64,000 nucleotides of DNA from Spirochaetota bacterium (GCA_018262985.1 JADFDI010000005.1:62001-126000); one strand, 5' to 3'; positions 1 to 12,472 are shown, counted from the first letter of the stretch. The notes: a model not told the origin generated them from the letters alone. Numbers and translations: made by a program.

Positions 1-1
1 A

Positions 2-589
2 GTCGCCCCGGTAGCCTGGAGTTTCGAGAACACGAAGGACGGCAGGAAGCTGCTATTCGCCGATGGCGTGTACGCGGAATACGCTGTTTTCACGCCGGAC
101 GAACTCGCCGGCGCAGCGTTCGCGGAGGGACGATGGATCGTTCGCCGGGCGGAGCTTCCGGATGGGCTACGGGTGACAAAAAACGATTCAGGCAGGATAA
201 GGCCACGCGCGGACACAACGTGGTCGGCCGGCGAGCTGGTTTCTTGCCTTTACGTAGGTCTCTGCAGGTTCCATCGGGGGGAGCGGTTATCGGCATGGCG
301 TTTCGTCCAGACCTTTTGCCTCGATCGATGGCAGGAACTGGTGGAACAGCTTGAGCCCGTCTCGGAGGCGCTCGCCGATCCGTATGGTCGCGACCGTCGC
401 TTCGAAGCCCGCTGGCCGAACGCGGCGGCCATGCTTCCACGGCTCATCCGGGGACTCGAAGAGACCCCGGCGGCGGCGCTCGCATACCTGGAGTGGCTCG
501 AGGCGCGGAACCTCGCCCCTCCAGCCATGTCATCGGAAATCCGCCGCTTGGCGGGAAGCGTGTACCCGCTCGAGCCTTGGTTGCCTTGA
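2..589 (+). CDS. 3' part of a nucleotidyltransferase-like protein
   Basis: The reading frame is already open at the window edge, so this is the C-terminal 195 residues of a longer gene; the GTG at 68 is probably internal. The visible part begins with a segment reading GRKLLFADGVYAEYAVF and is otherwise mixed alpha/beta ending in Pro-Trp-Leu-Pro. I associate this style of sequence with the C-terminal half of small-molecule nucleotidyltransferases (lincosamide/aminoglycoside adenylyltransferase type), but the catalytic half lies outside the window, so this rests on memory alone. It converges with glpK, whose stop is only 10 bases away. It could equally be an unrelated hypothetical protein. Confidence 0.55.
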   Translation, partial: VAPVAWSFENTKDGRKLLFADGVYAEYAVFTPDELAGAAFAEGRWIVRRAELPDGLRVTKNDSGRIRPRADTTWSAGELVSCLYVGLCRFHRGERLSAWRFVQTFCLDRWQELVEQLEPVSEALADPYGRDRRFEARWPNAAAMLPRLIRGLEETPAAALAYLEWLEARNLAPPAMSSEIRRLAGSVYPLEPWLP

Positions 590-598
590 CTTTATCCG

Positions 599-2089
599 CT
601 ACTTGTAGAACCTCGCCGTCTCCACCGCCGCGCGCCACCGCTCGAGCAAGCGCTCCCGCGTCGACTCGGCCATCTCAGGCAGGAACTCGCGCTTCTTCCG
701 CCAGTTACGCTCTACGTCCTCGAGGCCGGACCAGAATCCGACGGCGAGTCCGGCCAGATAGGCCGCCCCGAGCGCCGTCGTCTCGTTGACTTCCGGCAGG
801 ATGACCGGACGGTCAATTACGTCCGCCTGGAACTGCATGAGGAAACTGTTCGCGCTCGCGCCCCCGTCCGCCTTGATGTACGGCAAGGGCTGCCCGAAAT
901 CCTTTTCCATGGCGTCGAGGAGGTCCCGCGACTGGTACGCTATCGCCTCGAGCGCGGCCCGGACGATGTGCGCCTTGGTGGCGCCGCGCGTCAGTCCGAC
1001 CAGGGTCCCGCGCGCACCAGAGTCCCAGTACGGCGCGCCCATGCCGACGAACGCCGGAACCAGGTAGACCTCGCCGTTGTCGGGAACGGATCTGGCGAGC
1101 GCCTCGGTTTCGGCCGCTTCCTTGACGAGACCGAGCTCGTCCCGCAGCCATTGCACCACAGCGCCCGCGATAAAGACCGAGCCTTCCAGCGCGTAGGTTG
1201 GGCCATCCCCGAGATCCCAGGCGATGGTGGTCAACAGCTGGTTGCGCGAAGGGACGGGCATGGAGCCCGTGTTCATCAGGGTGAAACAGCCCGTCCCGTA
1301 GGTGTTCTTCGCCGAGCCGGGGGCGAAGCACGCCTGTCCGAAGAGCGCGGCCTGCTGGTCGCCCGCGACGCCGGATACCGGAATCCCGACGCCGAAGAGT
1401 TCCGGCTTGGTCGTGCCGTACAGGGCCGAGCTCGGCTCCACGTCTGGAAGGATCGACTCCGGAATGTTGAAGAGCCGAAGCATCTCAGGATCCCAGCGTC
1501 GCTCATTTATATTGAAGAGAAGCGTTCGCGATGCGTTGGTGACGTCCGTGGCGTGGCGGCCGCACAGCTTCCAGAGCAACCAGGAATCGATGGTTCCGAA
1601 GGCGAGGTCGCCCCGATCGGCCCTGTCCCGCAATCCGGGGATTTCATTGAACAACCATACGAGCTTGGTTGCGGAAAAATACGGGTCGAGCACCAGGCCT
1701 GTGCGCGCGCGGACCTGATCGCTTGCCCCTAGGGCCCGAAGTTCGCCGCAGATATCAGAGGAACGTCGACATTGCCACACGATTGCGTTGTGGACAGGCT
1801 CTCCGGTCTTCCTGTCCCAGACCACGGTCGTTTCGCGCTGGTTCGTGATGCCGATCGCCGCGATCTGGTCGCTCCGGATCTGCGCCGCCTCGATCGCGCC
1901 CCGCGCCGCCGCGAGTTGCGTCGACCATATCTCCGCCGGATCGTGTTCCACCCAGCCGGGCTTCGGATAGATCTGCCTGAAGGGCAATTGCCGCATACCG
2001 ATGGCCACGCCGCTCCGGTTGAACACGATGGCCCTGCTCGTGGTCGTTCCCTGGTCCAGCGCGAGGATGTATCGTTCGGATCCGGGCAT
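599..2089 (-). CDS. glpK: glycerol kinase
   Basis: Phosphorylates glycerol to glycerol-3-phosphate with ATP in the cytoplasm, the entry step of glycerol use. The 496-residue product matches the usual length (about 500). The N-terminal FGGY-kinase phosphate loop is present ([11 protein letters not shown] near residue 10), followed by the hallmark region [13 protein letters not shown] and the KNTYGTGCF glycine-rich segment. I start it at the ATG at 2089, preceded by GGGAGA at good spacing; the frame extends 15 codons further upstream with no support. No glpF or glpD is adjacent, and it is divergent from the symporter gene, so it appears to stand alone. Confidence 0.96.
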   Translation of the reverse strand: MPGSERYILALDQGTTTSRAIVFNRSGVAIGMRQLPFRQIYPKPGWVEHDPAEIWSTQLAAARGAIEAAQIRSDQIAAIGITNQRETTVVWDRKTGEPVHNAIVWQCRRSSDICGELRALGASDQVRARTGLVLDPYFSATKLVWLFNEIPGLRDRADRGDLAFGTIDSWLLWKLCGRHATDVTNASRTLLFNINERRWDPEMLRLFNIPESILPDVEPSSALYGTTKPELFGVGIPVSGVAGDQQAALFGQACFAPGSAKNTYGTGCFTLMNTGSMPVPSRNQLLTTIAWDLGDGPTYALEGSVFIAGAVVQWLRDELGLVKEAAETEALARSVPDNGEVYLVPAFVGMGAPYWDSGARGTLVGLTRGATKAHIVRAALEAIAYQSRDLLDAMEKDFGQPLPYIKADGGASANSFLMQFQADVIDRPVILPEVNETTALGAAYLAGLAVGFWSGLEDVERNWRKKREFLPEMAESTRERLLERWRAAVETARFYK

Positions 2090-2293
2090 GGCATTCTCCC
2101 GAAGTCTGTGGATTGCGGTCATTCTAGACCGCATTTCGAAGCTCGTCGAGCTTCGCGGTCATCACGGTCGCGAAGGAGGCGTGCCATTCGCGCGGAAGCG
2201 GAATTCCCGCCCTCGATCGACGGATGGCGAAAGCGGGTGTAGCATGATCGAAATCGCCGGCGTCCAGCCGGCATTCCGCTGAAGGAGGCAACC

Positions 2294-3598
2294 ATGGCGG
2301 AAAAGAAGAAAGGGCTCTTCTCCTGGTATTTCGGGACGAACCTGCTGGTCAGGATACTCGTCGGTCTGATCCTCGGCGCCATCGTCGGAATAATCCTCGG
2401 ATTCTTCCCGGACGCGACCACAAGCTTCGCGACCTGGGCCAAGCCCTTCGGCGACCTATTCGTCCGGCTCCTCAAGATGATAGTCGTGCCGGTCATCTTC
2501 CTCTCGCTCGTGGCGGGCTCCGCGAGCATCGCCCCGTCGCGCCTCGGCAAGGTCGGCGTTAAAATTCTTGGTTATTATTTAGTAACATCCGCTGTCGCCG
2601 TCATCCTCGGCCTCGTGGCGGGACAGCTATTCCAGCCCGGCGCGGGTCTTTCGATCGTGGCGGACACCGCGGCGAAAGCCAAGCCCGCCAACGCGCTTCC
2701 CCTCAAGGACGTGCTGCTGAACATCGTTCCGACCAACCCCGTCGAATCGCTCGTGAAGGGCGACGTGCTGCCGATCATCTTCTTCGCGCTGTGCTTCGGC
2801 ATCGGTCTCGCGGTGCTGAAGGACTCGAAGCAGAAGCGCTTGGCCGAGTCGGCCGAGTGGCTCTACCGCATCTTCGAGGCCATGGCCGAGACGATGTACA
2901 AGGTCGTGAGCGGCGTCATGCAGTACGCGCCCATCGGCGTGTTCGCGCTCATCGCCATCGTCTTCGCCCAGCAGGGACCGAAGGCGATAGGACCGCTCCT
3001 GATCGTGGTGCTGGCGACCTTCCTGGCCATGATCGTCCACTTCGTGGTTGTCTACGGCGGATTCCTCTCCACCTCGAAGCTGTCCCTGTTCAAGTTCATC
3101 AGCCGCGCGCGCGAGGCGATGATCACCGCGTTCGTGACCAGGTCGAGCAACGGCACGCTGCCGGTCACCATGCGCAACACCGAAGAGAACATGGGCGTCC
3201 CCCGCGCCATCGGCGCCTTCACGCTGCCCCTCGGCGCCACCATCAACATGGACGGCACCGCCATCTACCTCGGCGTGTGCGCGTCGTTCATCGGCTTCGC
3301 GACCGGGAACCCGCTCAGCTTCGCGCAGATGGCCACCATCGTCCTGACCGCCACGCTCGCCTCCATCGGAACGGCGGGCGTGCCCGGAGCTGGCGCCATC
3401 ATGTTGCTCATGGTCCTCGAGTCCATCGGCCTCGGCGTCACGGAAGGCTCCGCCATCGCGGCCGCCTACGCTATGATCCTGGGCATCGACGCCCTCCTCG
3501 ACATGGGTCGCACCTGGCTCAACGTCTCCGGGGACATGGTCGGTACGGCCATCGTCGCGAAAAGCGAGAAGGAGCTCGACCAGTCCAAGTGGGACTGA
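2294..3598 (+). CDS. dicarboxylate/amino acid:cation symporter (DAACS family)
   Basis: Secondary transporter of the SDF/DAACS family (GltP, DctA), taking up glutamate, aspartate or C4-dicarboxylates with protons or sodium. The 434-residue protein has an N-terminal hydrophobic segment after a short lysine-rich start, and about eight membrane spans with two re-entrant loops expected. The C-terminal half carries the family substrate/ion motifs, including [11 protein letters not shown] (serine-rich hairpin) and NMDGTAIY (cation/substrate site). The start is fixed by AAGGAGGCAACC immediately before the ATG. The gene is followed by a strong rho-independent hairpin and so is a single-gene unit. Exact substrate cannot be told. 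Confidence 0.93.
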   Translation: MAEKKKGLFSWYFGTNLLVRILVGLILGAIVGIILGFFPDATTSFATWAKPFGDLFVRLLKMIVVPVIFLSLVAGSASIAPSRLGKVGVKILGYYLVTSAVAVILGLVAGQLFQPGAGLSIVADTAAKAKPANALPLKDVLLNIVPTNPVESLVKGDVLPIIFFALCFGIGLAVLKDSKQKRLAESAEWLYRIFEAMAETMYKVVSGVMQYAPIGVFALIAIVFAQQGPKAIGPLLIVVLATFLAMIVHFVVVYGGFLSTSKLSLFKFISRAREAMITAFVTRSSNGTLPVTMRNTEENMGVPRAIGAFTLPLGATINMDGTAIYLGVCASFIGFATGNPLSFAQMATIVLTATLASIGTAGVPGAGAIMLLMVLESIGLGVTEGSAIAAAYAMILGIDALLDMGRTWLNVSGDMVGTAIVAKSEKELDQSKWD

Positions 3599-3616
3599 TG
3601 GGTTCCCGTCGATTCG

Positions 3617-3642
3617 CGGGCCCGGGCGACCGGGCCCGTTTT
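3617..3642 (+). terminator. rho-independent terminator after the symporter gene
   Basis: A 9-bp perfect GC stem (CGGGCCCGG / CCGGGCCCG, loop GCGA) is followed by TTTT, 19 bases after the symporter stop codon. Confidence 0.88.
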
Positions 3643-3686
3643 CGTCATCATCCCGCGCCCTTGCCTCTCGCGAAGGAAATCTTCAT

Positions 3687-3692
3687 TATAAT
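3687..3692 (+). promoter_or_regulatory. probable -10 box of metK
   Basis: A perfect TATAAT lies 54 bases upstream of the metK start inside an otherwise GC-rich stretch. A TTGCCT at 3661 sits 20 bases upstream, too far for an ideal -35. No SAM-riboswitch-like structure is apparent in the short leader. Confidence 0.5.
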
Positions 3693-3746
3693 TACGGAAT
3701 GAACCTGGTCGACGAATCATGCTTCCGACCAGGCAAAGGAAAGGCA

Positions 3747-4928
3747 ATGAAGGACAAGCGCTATCTTTTTACTTCCGAGTCCGTAGGCGAAGGTCACCCC
3801 GACAAGCTGTGCGACCAGGTTTCCGACGCGGTGCTCGACGCCTGCCTAAAGGATGATCGGAAAGCGCACGTGGCGTGCGAATGCTACGCGACCACCGGCA
3901 TGGTCCTGATCGGCGGAGAAATCACGACCGATACCTACGTGGACATCCAGCAGCTCGCGCGGGACGTCGTGGAAGACATCGGCTATACGAATCCCGACTA
4001 CGGTATCGACTACGAGTCCATGGCCGTTCTCAACGTGATCCACGCGCAAAGCCCCGACATCGACCAGGGCGTCGAGGGGCATCGTCACGTCGAAGATCTC
4101 AAGCAGTGGGAAGGCAAGCAGGGCGCCGGCGACCAAGGCATGATGTTCGGTTTCGCCTGTTCGGAAACGCCCGAGCTCATGCCCGCGCCGATCATGTACG
4201 CCCACCGCATCCTCGAGAACGCCACTCGGCTCCGCAAGGAAAAAAGGATTCCCTGGCTGCGGCCCGACGCCAAAAGCCAGGTTACGCTCGAATACGAGGG
4301 GCACAAGCCGGTCCGCGCGGACACGATAGTCGTTTCTCACCAGCACGACCCAGAAATACCTTATAAGACGATCAAGGAAGCCGTAATAGAGGAAATCATC
4401 CGCCCGATATTGGGACCGACCGGCTTGCTGACGCCGGACACCAAGTTCTTCGTCAACCCTACGGGTCGTTTCGTCATCGGCGGACCTACCGGGGATACGG
4501 GTTTGACCGGTCGCAAGATCATCGTGGACACCTACGGCGGCATGGGCCGCCACGGCGGCGGCGCGTTCTCCGGGAAGGATCCCTCCAAGGTCGACCGTTC
4601 CGCGGCCTACATGGCCCGCTACGTCGCCAAGAACATCGTGGCCGCGGGACTGGCCGAACGCTGCGAAGTGCAGCTGGCCTACGCCATCGGCGTTCCGGAA
4701 CCCGTCTCGGTGATGGTCGACACCTTCGACACGAGCCAGGTCGCGGAGCACGTGATAGCGGACGCCATCCGCAAGGTCTTCCAGCTTGACCCGCACGGGA
4801 TCATCAAGACACTTGACTTGCTCAAGCCCGTCTACCGGAAAACCGCCGCGTACGGACATTTCGGCCGCGATGGCTTCACCTGGGAGCGCACGGACAAAGC
4901 GGAGGCGTTGAAGAAAGCCATCCGCTGA
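3747..4928 (+). CDS. metK: S-adenosylmethionine synthetase
   Basis: Makes S-adenosylmethionine from methionine and ATP. The 393-residue protein has the three signature segments: [13 protein letters not shown] at the N terminus (ATP and methionine binding), [12 protein letters not shown] in the middle, and [16 protein letters not shown] in the C-terminal third (P-loop-like). The start at 3747 follows AAAGGAAAGGCA and gives the canonical N terminus; the frame extends 16 codons upstream without homology. A TATAAT box lies upstream. Its product is used by the MTA-generating reactions that the mtn genes near 53 kb would clean up. Confidence 0.97.
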   Translation: MKDKRYLFTSESVGEGHPDKLCDQVSDAVLDACLKDDRKAHVACECYATTGMVLIGGEITTDTYVDIQQLARDVVEDIGYTNPDYGIDYESMAVLNVIHAQSPDIDQGVEGHRHVEDLKQWEGKQGAGDQGMMFGFACSETPELMPAPIMYAHRILENATRLRKEKRIPWLRPDAKSQVTLEYEGHKPVRADTIVVSHQHDPEIPYKTIKEAVIEEIIRPILGPTGLLTPDTKFFVNPTGRFVIGGPTGDTGLTGRKIIVDTYGGMGRHGGGAFSGKDPSKVDRSAAYMARYVAKNIVAAGLAERCEVQLAYAIGVPEPVSVMVDTFDTSQVAEHVIADAIRKVFQLDPHGIIKTLDLLKPVYRKTAAYGHFGRDGFTWERTDKAEALKKAIR

Positions 4929-4980
4929 CCGTGCTTGTTTTCCCCTTGCATTGGAGGAGCGTTCAGGCGAACATCGCCGT

Positions 4981-5301
4981 ATGGACGCTCCTTCTCTTTT
5001 TTTCGAAGCGGTGCGAAGCGCGCCACGCGCGACGGCGCAATCCCGCCTTCTCGCCACCGCCGATCGCGACCTGGCGGCCGTCCTGTCCATCGCCTGCGCC
5101 GAGGATCTGGCCCTGGTGCTCGCGCTGGTAGGACCCGCGAAGAAGAAAAGGCTCGAGGAAGAGATCGCCCGCATGCGCCACGTCCGGCTGAGTCCCGCCA
5201 CGCTCGAGCGGATCGCCACGCACCTGAGCGTTCACGTCTCGGGGGACAAACCACTAGGCCCGGCATCCCGCTACTTCAAACCCGCCCGGGACGATGACTG
5301 A
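4981..5301 (+). CDS. small hypothetical protein, FliG-C-like helical segment
   Basis: A 106-residue, mostly helical, soluble protein. The segment AEDLALVLALVGPAKKKRL followed by EEEIARMRHVRL loosely resembles the C-terminal helical repeat of the flagellar switch protein FliG, but the torque-generating charged residues cannot be verified, so I do not assign a flagellar role. The ATG at 4981 lacks a close ribosome site; a TTG at 4951 would add ten residues and overlaps a GGAGGAG. It sits 52 bases after metK and 49 bases before a lipoprotein gene, and may be cotranscribed with them. No clear family recognised. Confidence 0.6.
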   Translation: MDAPSLFFEAVRSAPRATAQSRLLATADRDLAAVLSIACAEDLALVLALVGPAKKKRLEEEIARMRHVRLSPATLERIATHLSVHVSGDKPLGPASRYFKPARDDD

Positions 5302-5350
5302 TCCAGCCAAGCGCTACTGTCCTGAATCCACGGCCCAGAAAGGAGGAACC

Positions 5351-5683
5351 ATGTCACGAAGAAGCTTGCGTATCATCGCCATCCTCGCTGTCGGCTTTCT
5401 GCTTCTCTCCTCGTGCGGACTGTTCGACGGAACCAGCATCGAGGGAAAACTGAAGCGACTGAATCGGGACGCACAAAGCCTGATAGCCCAAATCCAAAAG
5501 GAAGCCGATCCGTCGCGCCGGAAGACGCTCGAAAAGGATCTCGCCAAGATCAAGGACAATATCGAAGACTTGCTCAAGGAGCTTGCGAACGAGAGCACGA
5601 AAATCGACGTTAAGGGCTTGCTCGATGATTTAGGCGATGGGTTCGGGGACCTCGGAGAGGCCATCAAGGATATCGGGAAGTAG
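5351..5683 (+). CDS. small coiled-coil lipoprotein
   Basis: A 110-residue exported lipoprotein. The N terminus (RRS start, then hydrophobic ILAVGFLLLSSCGLF) ends in the lipobox LSSC with the modified cysteine near residue 22. The mature part is a lysine/leucine-rich predicted coiled coil (residues 30-85, spacing typical of heptads) followed by a glycine-rich tail repeating the theme D-LGDGFGDLGEAIKDIG. The start is set by AAAGGAGGAACC just before the ATG. It could be a small envelope tether of the Lpp type, but it has no C-terminal lysine known for peptidoglycan linkage beyond a final GK; function unknown. Confidence 0.75.
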   Translation: MSRRSLRIIAILAVGFLLLSSCGLFDGTSIEGKLKRLNRDAQSLIAQIQKEADPSRRKTLEKDLAKIKDNIEDLLKELANESTKIDVKGLLDDLGDGFGDLGEAIKDIGK

Positions 5684-5690
5684 CATCTCA

Positions 5691-5706
5691 TGTTCCACGT
5701 GGAACA
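5691..5706. other. parS site 1 (ParB/Spo0J binding site)
   Basis: TGTTCCACGTGGAACA is a perfect 16-base palindrome differing from the Bacillus parS consensus TGTTTCACGTGAAACA only at the symmetric T/C and A/G pair. It lies in the short gap between the convergent lipoprotein and gyrA genes, about 5 kb from dnaA, where origin-proximal parS sites are expected. Confidence 0.88.
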
Positions 5707-5754
5707 ATTCCACCAGAACGGTCACACATTCCTATCGCGCCGGAACCACTGAGC

Positions 5755-5770
5755 TGTTCCACGTGAAACA
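5755..5770. other. parS site 2 (ParB/Spo0J binding site)
   Basis: TGTTCCACGTGAAACA matches the parS consensus at 15 of 16 positions and lies 48 bases after parS site 1. Two sites in one intergenic gap would make a ParB loading centre. No parA or parB gene is in the window. Confidence 0.88.
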
Positions 5771-5772
5771 AA

Positions 5773-5802
5773 AAGGCCCGGCGGGACAACCCGCCGGGCC
5801 TT
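5773..5802 (-). terminator. gyrA terminator (bidirectional)
   Basis: A 13-bp perfect stem (AAGGCCCGGCGGG with its complement, loop ACAA) lies just after the gyrA stop. Read leftward it is followed by a T-rich run, read rightward by TTCGC, so it best serves gyrA. Confidence 0.88.
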
Positions 5803-5820
5803 CGCATTTCCACCTCGTTA

Positions 5821-8373
5821 TCAGTTCGGAGACGCTTCCCCGTCAAGCTCGTCGACTTCAACGAAGGTCGGAACAGGATCCTCGGGGAGCGTCGCGGTAT
5901 CCTCGGAATCCGCTTCGGCTCCCTCGGGAGCCGGGCTGGCGCTTTCCTCTTCCCTGACAATCCGATCCAGCCCGATGACGAAGTCCGGCGGGTCGATTGC
6001 CAGGATTCGGACGCCGTGGGCGGCCTTGCCTTGGATGCTGACCGTGTCCGCGGCGATCTTGAGGGTCTTGCCCGCGCTCGTGATGACCATGACGTCGTCG
6101 GTGTCCAGAACCGAAATCGCGCCGACCAGTTCCCCGGTCTTGTCGTCAGGGTCGTAGATCATCTGCCCTCGGGTTCCGCGGCCGTGCGGGTTGAAGTTGG
6201 AGTATTCGACGCGCTTGCCGTAGCCGTGCTCGGAGAGGAGGAGCATCCGCGCTCCGTCGGTGACGCGCAGCATGGCGGAAAGCTCGTCGTCATTGGCCAG
6301 CCTGATTCCGGTGACGCCTCGGGATGCTCGGCCCATGGCGCGAACGTCTTCCTCGGTCATGCGAAGCGCCTGACCCTTCCGGGTGATGAGGACGACTTCG
6401 TCCTTGCCGGCCGTCTTGCAGGCGGACACCAGCTTGTCGCCATCGTCGAGGCGGATGGCGATGATTCCGCGCGTTCGGGCGTTGATGAATTCGCTGGTGG
6501 CGACTTTTTTGACCACGCCGCGCAGCGTACCGAGCAGGAGGTAGACGGATTCGGAGAACTCGCGGAGGTCGATCACCGTCGTGATTTCCTCATCCGAGTT
6601 GATCGCGAGCAGTCCCTTGAGGTGTACGCCGCGCGCGGCCCTCGAAGCCTCGGGGATCTCGTGCACCTTGAGCCAGTAGGCCTTGCCGAGGCTCGAGATG
6701 AAGAGCAGATAGTCGTGGGTGTTCGCGACGAAGAGTTGTTCGACGAAATCGTCCTCGATAAGGCTGGCGGAGTTGGAGCCCTTCCCTCCCCGACCCTGGC
6801 TCCGATAGGCGCTGGTAGCCACGCGCTTCACGAAGCCCTTGTTCGAGATGAGAATGACCATCTCCTCTTTGCGGATCAAGTCTTCGATGTTGATCGCCTC
6901 GACCTCGTCCGCGACGATCTCGGTGCGCCGGGCGTCGCCGTACTTCTTCGAAACCTCGATCGTCTCGGCCTTGACCACCTGGAGGATCTTCTCCGGATGG
7001 GCGAGCAAGTCCTCGAGATAGGCGATTCGGGCCTTGATCTCGGCGAGCTCGGCTTGGAGCTTCTCGACCTCGAGGCTGGTGAGCCGGCCGAGGCGCATGT
7101 CTACGATGGCCTGCGCCTGGATCTCCGAAAGCAGGAAGCGTTCGCAGAGCCGGACCTTGGCGGCGTCGACGTCTTTCGAACCCTTGATGATCGCGACCAC
7201 CTCGTCGATGTTCGCGAGCGCGATGACGAGCCCTTCGAGGATGTGGGCGCGCTCCTTCGCCTTTCTGAGCTCGTAGCGCGAGCGGCGCTCCACGACGTCG
7301 ACGCGATGGTCGACGAAGTGCAGGATCATGTCCTTGAGCGAGAGGGTCTTCGGCGTTCCGCCGACCAGGGCCAGCGCGTTGACGCCGAAGGTGGTCTGGA
7401 GCGAGGTGTGCGCGAAGAGGAGGTTGAGCACCAGCTTGGCGATCGCGCCCTTCTTCAGCTCGAGGACGATGCGGATGCCCTCGCGGTCGGATTCGTCGCG
7501 GACGTCGCCGATGCCGTCGATCACCTTCTCGCGCACCAGTTCCGCGATGCGCGCGATGAGCGTCGACTTGTTCACCGCATAGGGGATTTCGGAGAAGATG
7601 ATCTGCTCGCGCCCGCCGCGCATGGTTTCGATCTGGAATTTGCCGCGTACGGTTATCTTGCCGCGACCAGTGGTGTAGGCCTCTCGGATTCCCCTTCGGC
7701 CGAAAATGATCCCGCCCGTCGGGAAGTCGGGACCCTTCACGTGCCGCATGAGGGCCTCGATGCTTATCTCGGGGTCGTCGATGTAGGCTGCGATGGCCTC
7801 GCCGATTTCCACGATGTTGTGCGGCGGCAGGTTGGTGGCCATGCCGACCGCGATGCCGCTCGAGCCGTTGACGAGCAGGTTCGGCACCGCCGAGGGCAGC
7901 ACCGAAGGTTCCTTGAGGCTCTCGTCGTAGTTGGGTACGAAGTCGACCGTTTCCTTGTCGAGGTCGGCGAGCATTTCGTCTCCGACCTTGGAGAGCTTTG
8001 CTTCGGTGTATCGGCTCGCGGCGGGCGGGTCCCCGTCGATCGAGCCGAAGTTTCCCTGGCCGTGGACCAGCGGATAGCGCAGGCTGAATTCCTGGGCCAT
8101 GCGGACGAGGGCGTCGTACAGGGAAAGATCGCCGTGCGGATGGTACTTTCCCATCGCGTCGCCGGTGATGCGCGCGCTCTTCTTGGTTGAGGCGTTCGGT
8201 TTAAGGCCGAGCTCGTCCATGGCATAGAGCAGGCGGCGGTGCACTGGCTTGAGCCCGTCGCGCACGTCCGGGAGCGCGCGGGCGACGATGACGCTCATCG
8301 CGTAGTTGAGGTAGGCGGTCTTCACCTCCTCCTCGATGGGCATCGGGATTATCTTGCCGGTCATTTCAGCCAT
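5821..8373 (-). CDS. gyrA: DNA gyrase subunit A
   Basis: Breakage-reunion subunit of gyrase, which introduces negative supercoils. 850 residues. The catalytic tyrosine is at residue 122 (ASRYTEAK), and numbering through this region is the same as in E. coli. The C-terminal wrapping domain contains a GyrA box (QGRGGKG), which marks it as GyrA rather than ParC. The tail after the last blade is acidic (rich in E, D, P). At the quinolone-resistance position 83 the residue is leucine (HGDLSLYD), where susceptible E. coli has serine; D87 is retained. The start follows AAGGAAAG. It lies 21 bases after gyrB and should be cotranscribed. Confidence 0.98.
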   Translation of the reverse strand: MAEMTGKIIPMPIEEEVKTAYLNYAMSVIVARALPDVRDGLKPVHRRLLYAMDELGLKPNASTKKSARITGDAMGKYHPHGDLSLYDALVRMAQEFSLRYPLVHGQGNFGSIDGDPPAASRYTEAKLSKVGDEMLADLDKETVDFVPNYDESLKEPSVLPSAVPNLLVNGSSGIAVGMATNLPPHNIVEIGEAIAAYIDDPEISIEALMRHVKGPDFPTGGIIFGRRGIREAYTTGRGKITVRGKFQIETMRGGREQIIFSEIPYAVNKSTLIARIAELVREKVIDGIGDVRDESDREGIRIVLELKKGAIAKLVLNLLFAHTSLQTTFGVNALALVGGTPKTLSLKDMILHFVDHRVDVVERRSRYELRKAKERAHILEGLVIALANIDEVVAIIKGSKDVDAAKVRLCERFLLSEIQAQAIVDMRLGRLTSLEVEKLQAELAEIKARIAYLEDLLAHPEKILQVVKAETIEVSKKYGDARRTEIVADEVEAINIEDLIRKEEMVILISNKGFVKRVATSAYRSQGRGGKGSNSASLIEDDFVEQLFVANTHDYLLFISSLGKAYWLKVHEIPEASRAARGVHLKGLLAINSDEEITTVIDLREFSESVYLLLGTLRGVVKKVATSEFINARTRGIIAIRLDDGDKLVSACKTAGKDEVVLITRKGQALRMTEEDVRAMGRASRGVTGIRLANDDELSAMLRVTDGARMLLLSEHGYGKRVEYSNFNPHGRGTRGQMIYDPDDKTGELVGAISVLDTDDVMVITSAGKTLKIAADTVSIQGKAAHGVRILAIDPPDFVIGLDRIVREEESASPAPEGAEADSEDTATLPEDPVPTFVEVDELDGEASPN

Positions 8374-8394
8374 CGTGATCTTTCCTTAACAGCC

Positions 8395-10503
<2,109 letters not shown>

Positions 10504-10687
10504 CTATGCACAGCAAGGAAAAGCGCGGCCCCCTTCTTTGAGATGATTGGGCATCCTTGCGGCAACTGTTTTTAATTCTATATCCAGCATGCATTTGCCT
10601 TTGTTTACTACATGCCTATTCAGTAAATGGGGCGTTTCGGAGCGATAAAGTCAGTCGGTACCTTCCTTTATTGCACAGTAACCGCAC

Positions 10688-10717
10688 TTGCGCCTTTGTG
10701 GATAAGTTGTGTATAGA
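10688..10717 (+). promoter_or_regulatory. candidate dnaA promoter
   Basis: TTGCGC and TATAGA are separated by 18 bases, with the -10 box 17 bases before the dnaA start codon. The perfect DnaA box at 10697-10705 lies in the spacer, an arrangement that would allow autorepression by DnaA. Assignment rests on spacing only. Confidence 0.35.
10697..10705 (-). promoter_or_regulatory. perfect DnaA box
   Basis: The minus strand reads TTATCCACA, the strongest DnaA-binding nonamer, 30 bases before the dnaA start. TGTGTATAG at 10708-10716 is a one-mismatch neighbour. Confidence 0.8.
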
Positions 10718-10734
10718 GTGAACCGGGGAGTACT

Positions 10735-12135
10735 ATGACCAACTGGGATTACTCGGCATTCTGGAACGAAGCAATGAGCCAGCTGAAGGCGAAATACGGC
10801 GAACACGAGTTCGGCCTCTGGTTCAACATCAGCTACGAGTCGGCCACCGAGAATACCATTTCAATCGGCGTCCCTTCGACCTTCTACCGTGATCAGCTCG
10901 TGAAGAACTACCAGAACGCCATCGAATCGACCTTGTTCGAGCTATCCGGCAAACGCTTGGCCCTCGATTTCGTGGTCGTCCGACGAGCCGTGACCGATCC
11001 TGATCCCGCGGTCGCCCCGCGACCGGAAACCTCGGGGAGCGCCACGGAACCTGTTCGGCAGGCGCCTCCGCCGCGAACCGAGCTCGACCGCGGCAAGCAT
11101 CCCCAGATGCGCCTCGACTTCGTCTTCGAGAACTTCGTCATCGGCGAGAACAACTCGTTCGCGGCCAACGCCGCCCTGGCCATCGCCAGCAACCCGGGAA
11201 CCGCGTACAACCCCTTCCTGATCTACGGCGGAGTAGGCCTCGGCAAGACGCACTTGATGCAGTCCATCGGCAACCGGGTATGGCGCACCAAGGAAAGCGC
11301 TCGCATCATCTGCATCACCGCGGAAGAGTTCACCAACGAGTTCATCCAGTCGATCCACGACAAGACCGCCCAGTCCTTCAAGAACAAGTACCGCTACGTC
11401 GACGTCCTGCTGATCGACGACATCCACTTCTTCCAGGACAAGAAAGGGGTCCAGGAGGAACTGTTCTATACCTTCAACGCATTGTACGACGCCGGCAAGC
11501 AGATGGTTTTCACCTGCGACCGACCGGTGTCGGAATTGAAAAACCTGAACGACCGCCTCAGGAGCCGTTTCGAACGGGGCTTGAACGTGGATCTGCAGCC
11601 GCCCAACTTCGAGACGCGCATGGCGATACTGCGTAAAAAAACGGAAGCTTGGGCCTTCTCGGTTCCCGTGGAAGCCGTAGAGGTCATCGCGAAGAACATC
11701 TCCTCAAACGTCCGCGACCTCGAGGCGGCGCTCCAGAAGCTGGTCGCCTACGCCCAGCTCGTCGGAAAGGAGATCACGCTCGACGTCGCCCGTCAGCAGC
11801 TGAAGGATGTCTTCAGCCAACCGCGCCAGGGAAACGTGACGGTCGACACCATCATCAGGACCGTTTCGGACCAGTTCAAAGTGAGCTACAACGACCTCAA
11901 GGGGAAGAAGCGTACCAGGAACATAGCTTTCCCGCGCCAGGTGGCCATGTACATCGCTCGCGAGATCACGGAGTTCTCGACCACCGAGCTCGGACTCGAA
12001 TTCGGCGGTCGTGACCATACGACGGTCATGCACGCGTGTCAGAAGGTCGACGAAAAACTGAAACTCGATCCCTCGCTCGAAACCACCATCCAGAAGCTCA
12101 TCGTCAGCGTGAAGGAACTTTCGACGCGAACCTGA
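10735..12135 (+). CDS. dnaA: chromosomal replication initiator DnaA
   Basis: AAA+ initiator that binds DnaA boxes and opens the origin. 466 residues with the standard four domains: an N-terminal interaction domain (about 1-90), a short proline-rich linker (about 95-120), the AAA+ core with Walker [10 protein letters not shown] (165-173) and Walker [10 protein letters not shown] (225-233), and a C-terminal helix-turn-helix with the DnaA signature [10 protein letters not shown] starting at residue 424. The ATG follows GGGGAGTACT. Boxes lie both upstream and downstream, so the gene sits inside the origin. The stop at 12135 is followed by the second box-containing gap rather than a clear terminator. 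Confidence 0.98.
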   Translation: MTNWDYSAFWNEAMSQLKAKYGEHEFGLWFNISYESATENTISIGVPSTFYRDQLVKNYQNAIESTLFELSGKRLALDFVVVRRAVTDPDPAVAPRPETSGSATEPVRQAPPPRTELDRGKHPQMRLDFVFENFVIGENNSFAANAALAIASNPGTAYNPFLIYGGVGLGKTHLMQSIGNRVWRTKESARIICITAEEFTNEFIQSIHDKTAQSFKNKYRYVDVLLIDDIHFFQDKKGVQEELFYTFNALYDAGKQMVFTCDRPVSELKNLNDRLRSRFERGLNVDLQPPNFETRMAILRKKTEAWAFSVPVEAVEVIAKNISSNVRDLEAALQKLVAYAQLVGKEITLDVARQQLKDVFSQPRQGNVTVDTIIRTVSDQFKVSYNDLKGKKRTRNIAFPRQVAMYIAREITEFSTTELGLEFGGRDHTTVMHACQKVDEKLKLDPSLETTIQKLIVSVKELSTRT

Positions 12136-12187
12136 CGGGTTTTGGATTAAGGTAGAAAAAAATCTCGGTTTTTCCTTTTTCCCATCC

Positions 12188-12196
12188 TGTGGATAA
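12188..12196 (-). promoter_or_regulatory. perfect DnaA box
   Basis: The minus strand reads TTATCCACA, 53 bases after the dnaA stop codon. Confidence 0.8.
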
Positions 12197-12352
12197 GCCC
12201 TGTATGGAATTGTATAACTACTGCTCTTTTGTGGGATCTTTTCCGTGTCGGTGGACATGTGGATGACCGCGTTCGTTCCGTACTCCGGCGTTGTGGGTTG
12301 TAATTCCTTGCACTGAAAGACGTATCGCCTGTTTTACACAAATCCACCGCCC

Positions 12353-12400
12353 TTATTACTATTATGATTGATATATTTAAATTTCCATTCCTAATAAGCT
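12353..12400. other. AT-rich tract, candidate DNA unwinding element
   Basis: 39 of 48 bases are A or T, including ATATATTTAAATTT. This is the longest such tract I see in the window, and it lies 12 bases beyond a DnaA-box-like nonamer. Confidence 0.65.
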
Positions 12401-12443
12401 TGCGAGGTAACCGGATCCGGTCAGGCTGCCGCATGCGGGTCAG

Positions 12444-12472
12444 TTGCGAGGTCGGATTGACCATGCTAGAGT
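12444..12472 (+). promoter_or_regulatory. candidate dnaN promoter
   Basis: TTGCGA and TAGAGT are separated by 17 bases, and the -10 box ends 21 bases before the dnaN start codon. Confidence 0.45.

Noticed and set aside
3599-3746. Possible SAM riboswitch before metK
   Set aside because: The leader after the TATAAT box is only about 55 bases and contains no second hairpin or the conserved purine-rich motifs of known SAM riboswitches.
6016-8190. Long plus-strand open frame antisense to gyrA
   Set aside because: It is a composition shadow: in high-GC DNA the complementary frame of a real gene often stays open. The translation is dominated by D, V, H, R and L with no domain, and gyrA itself is certain.
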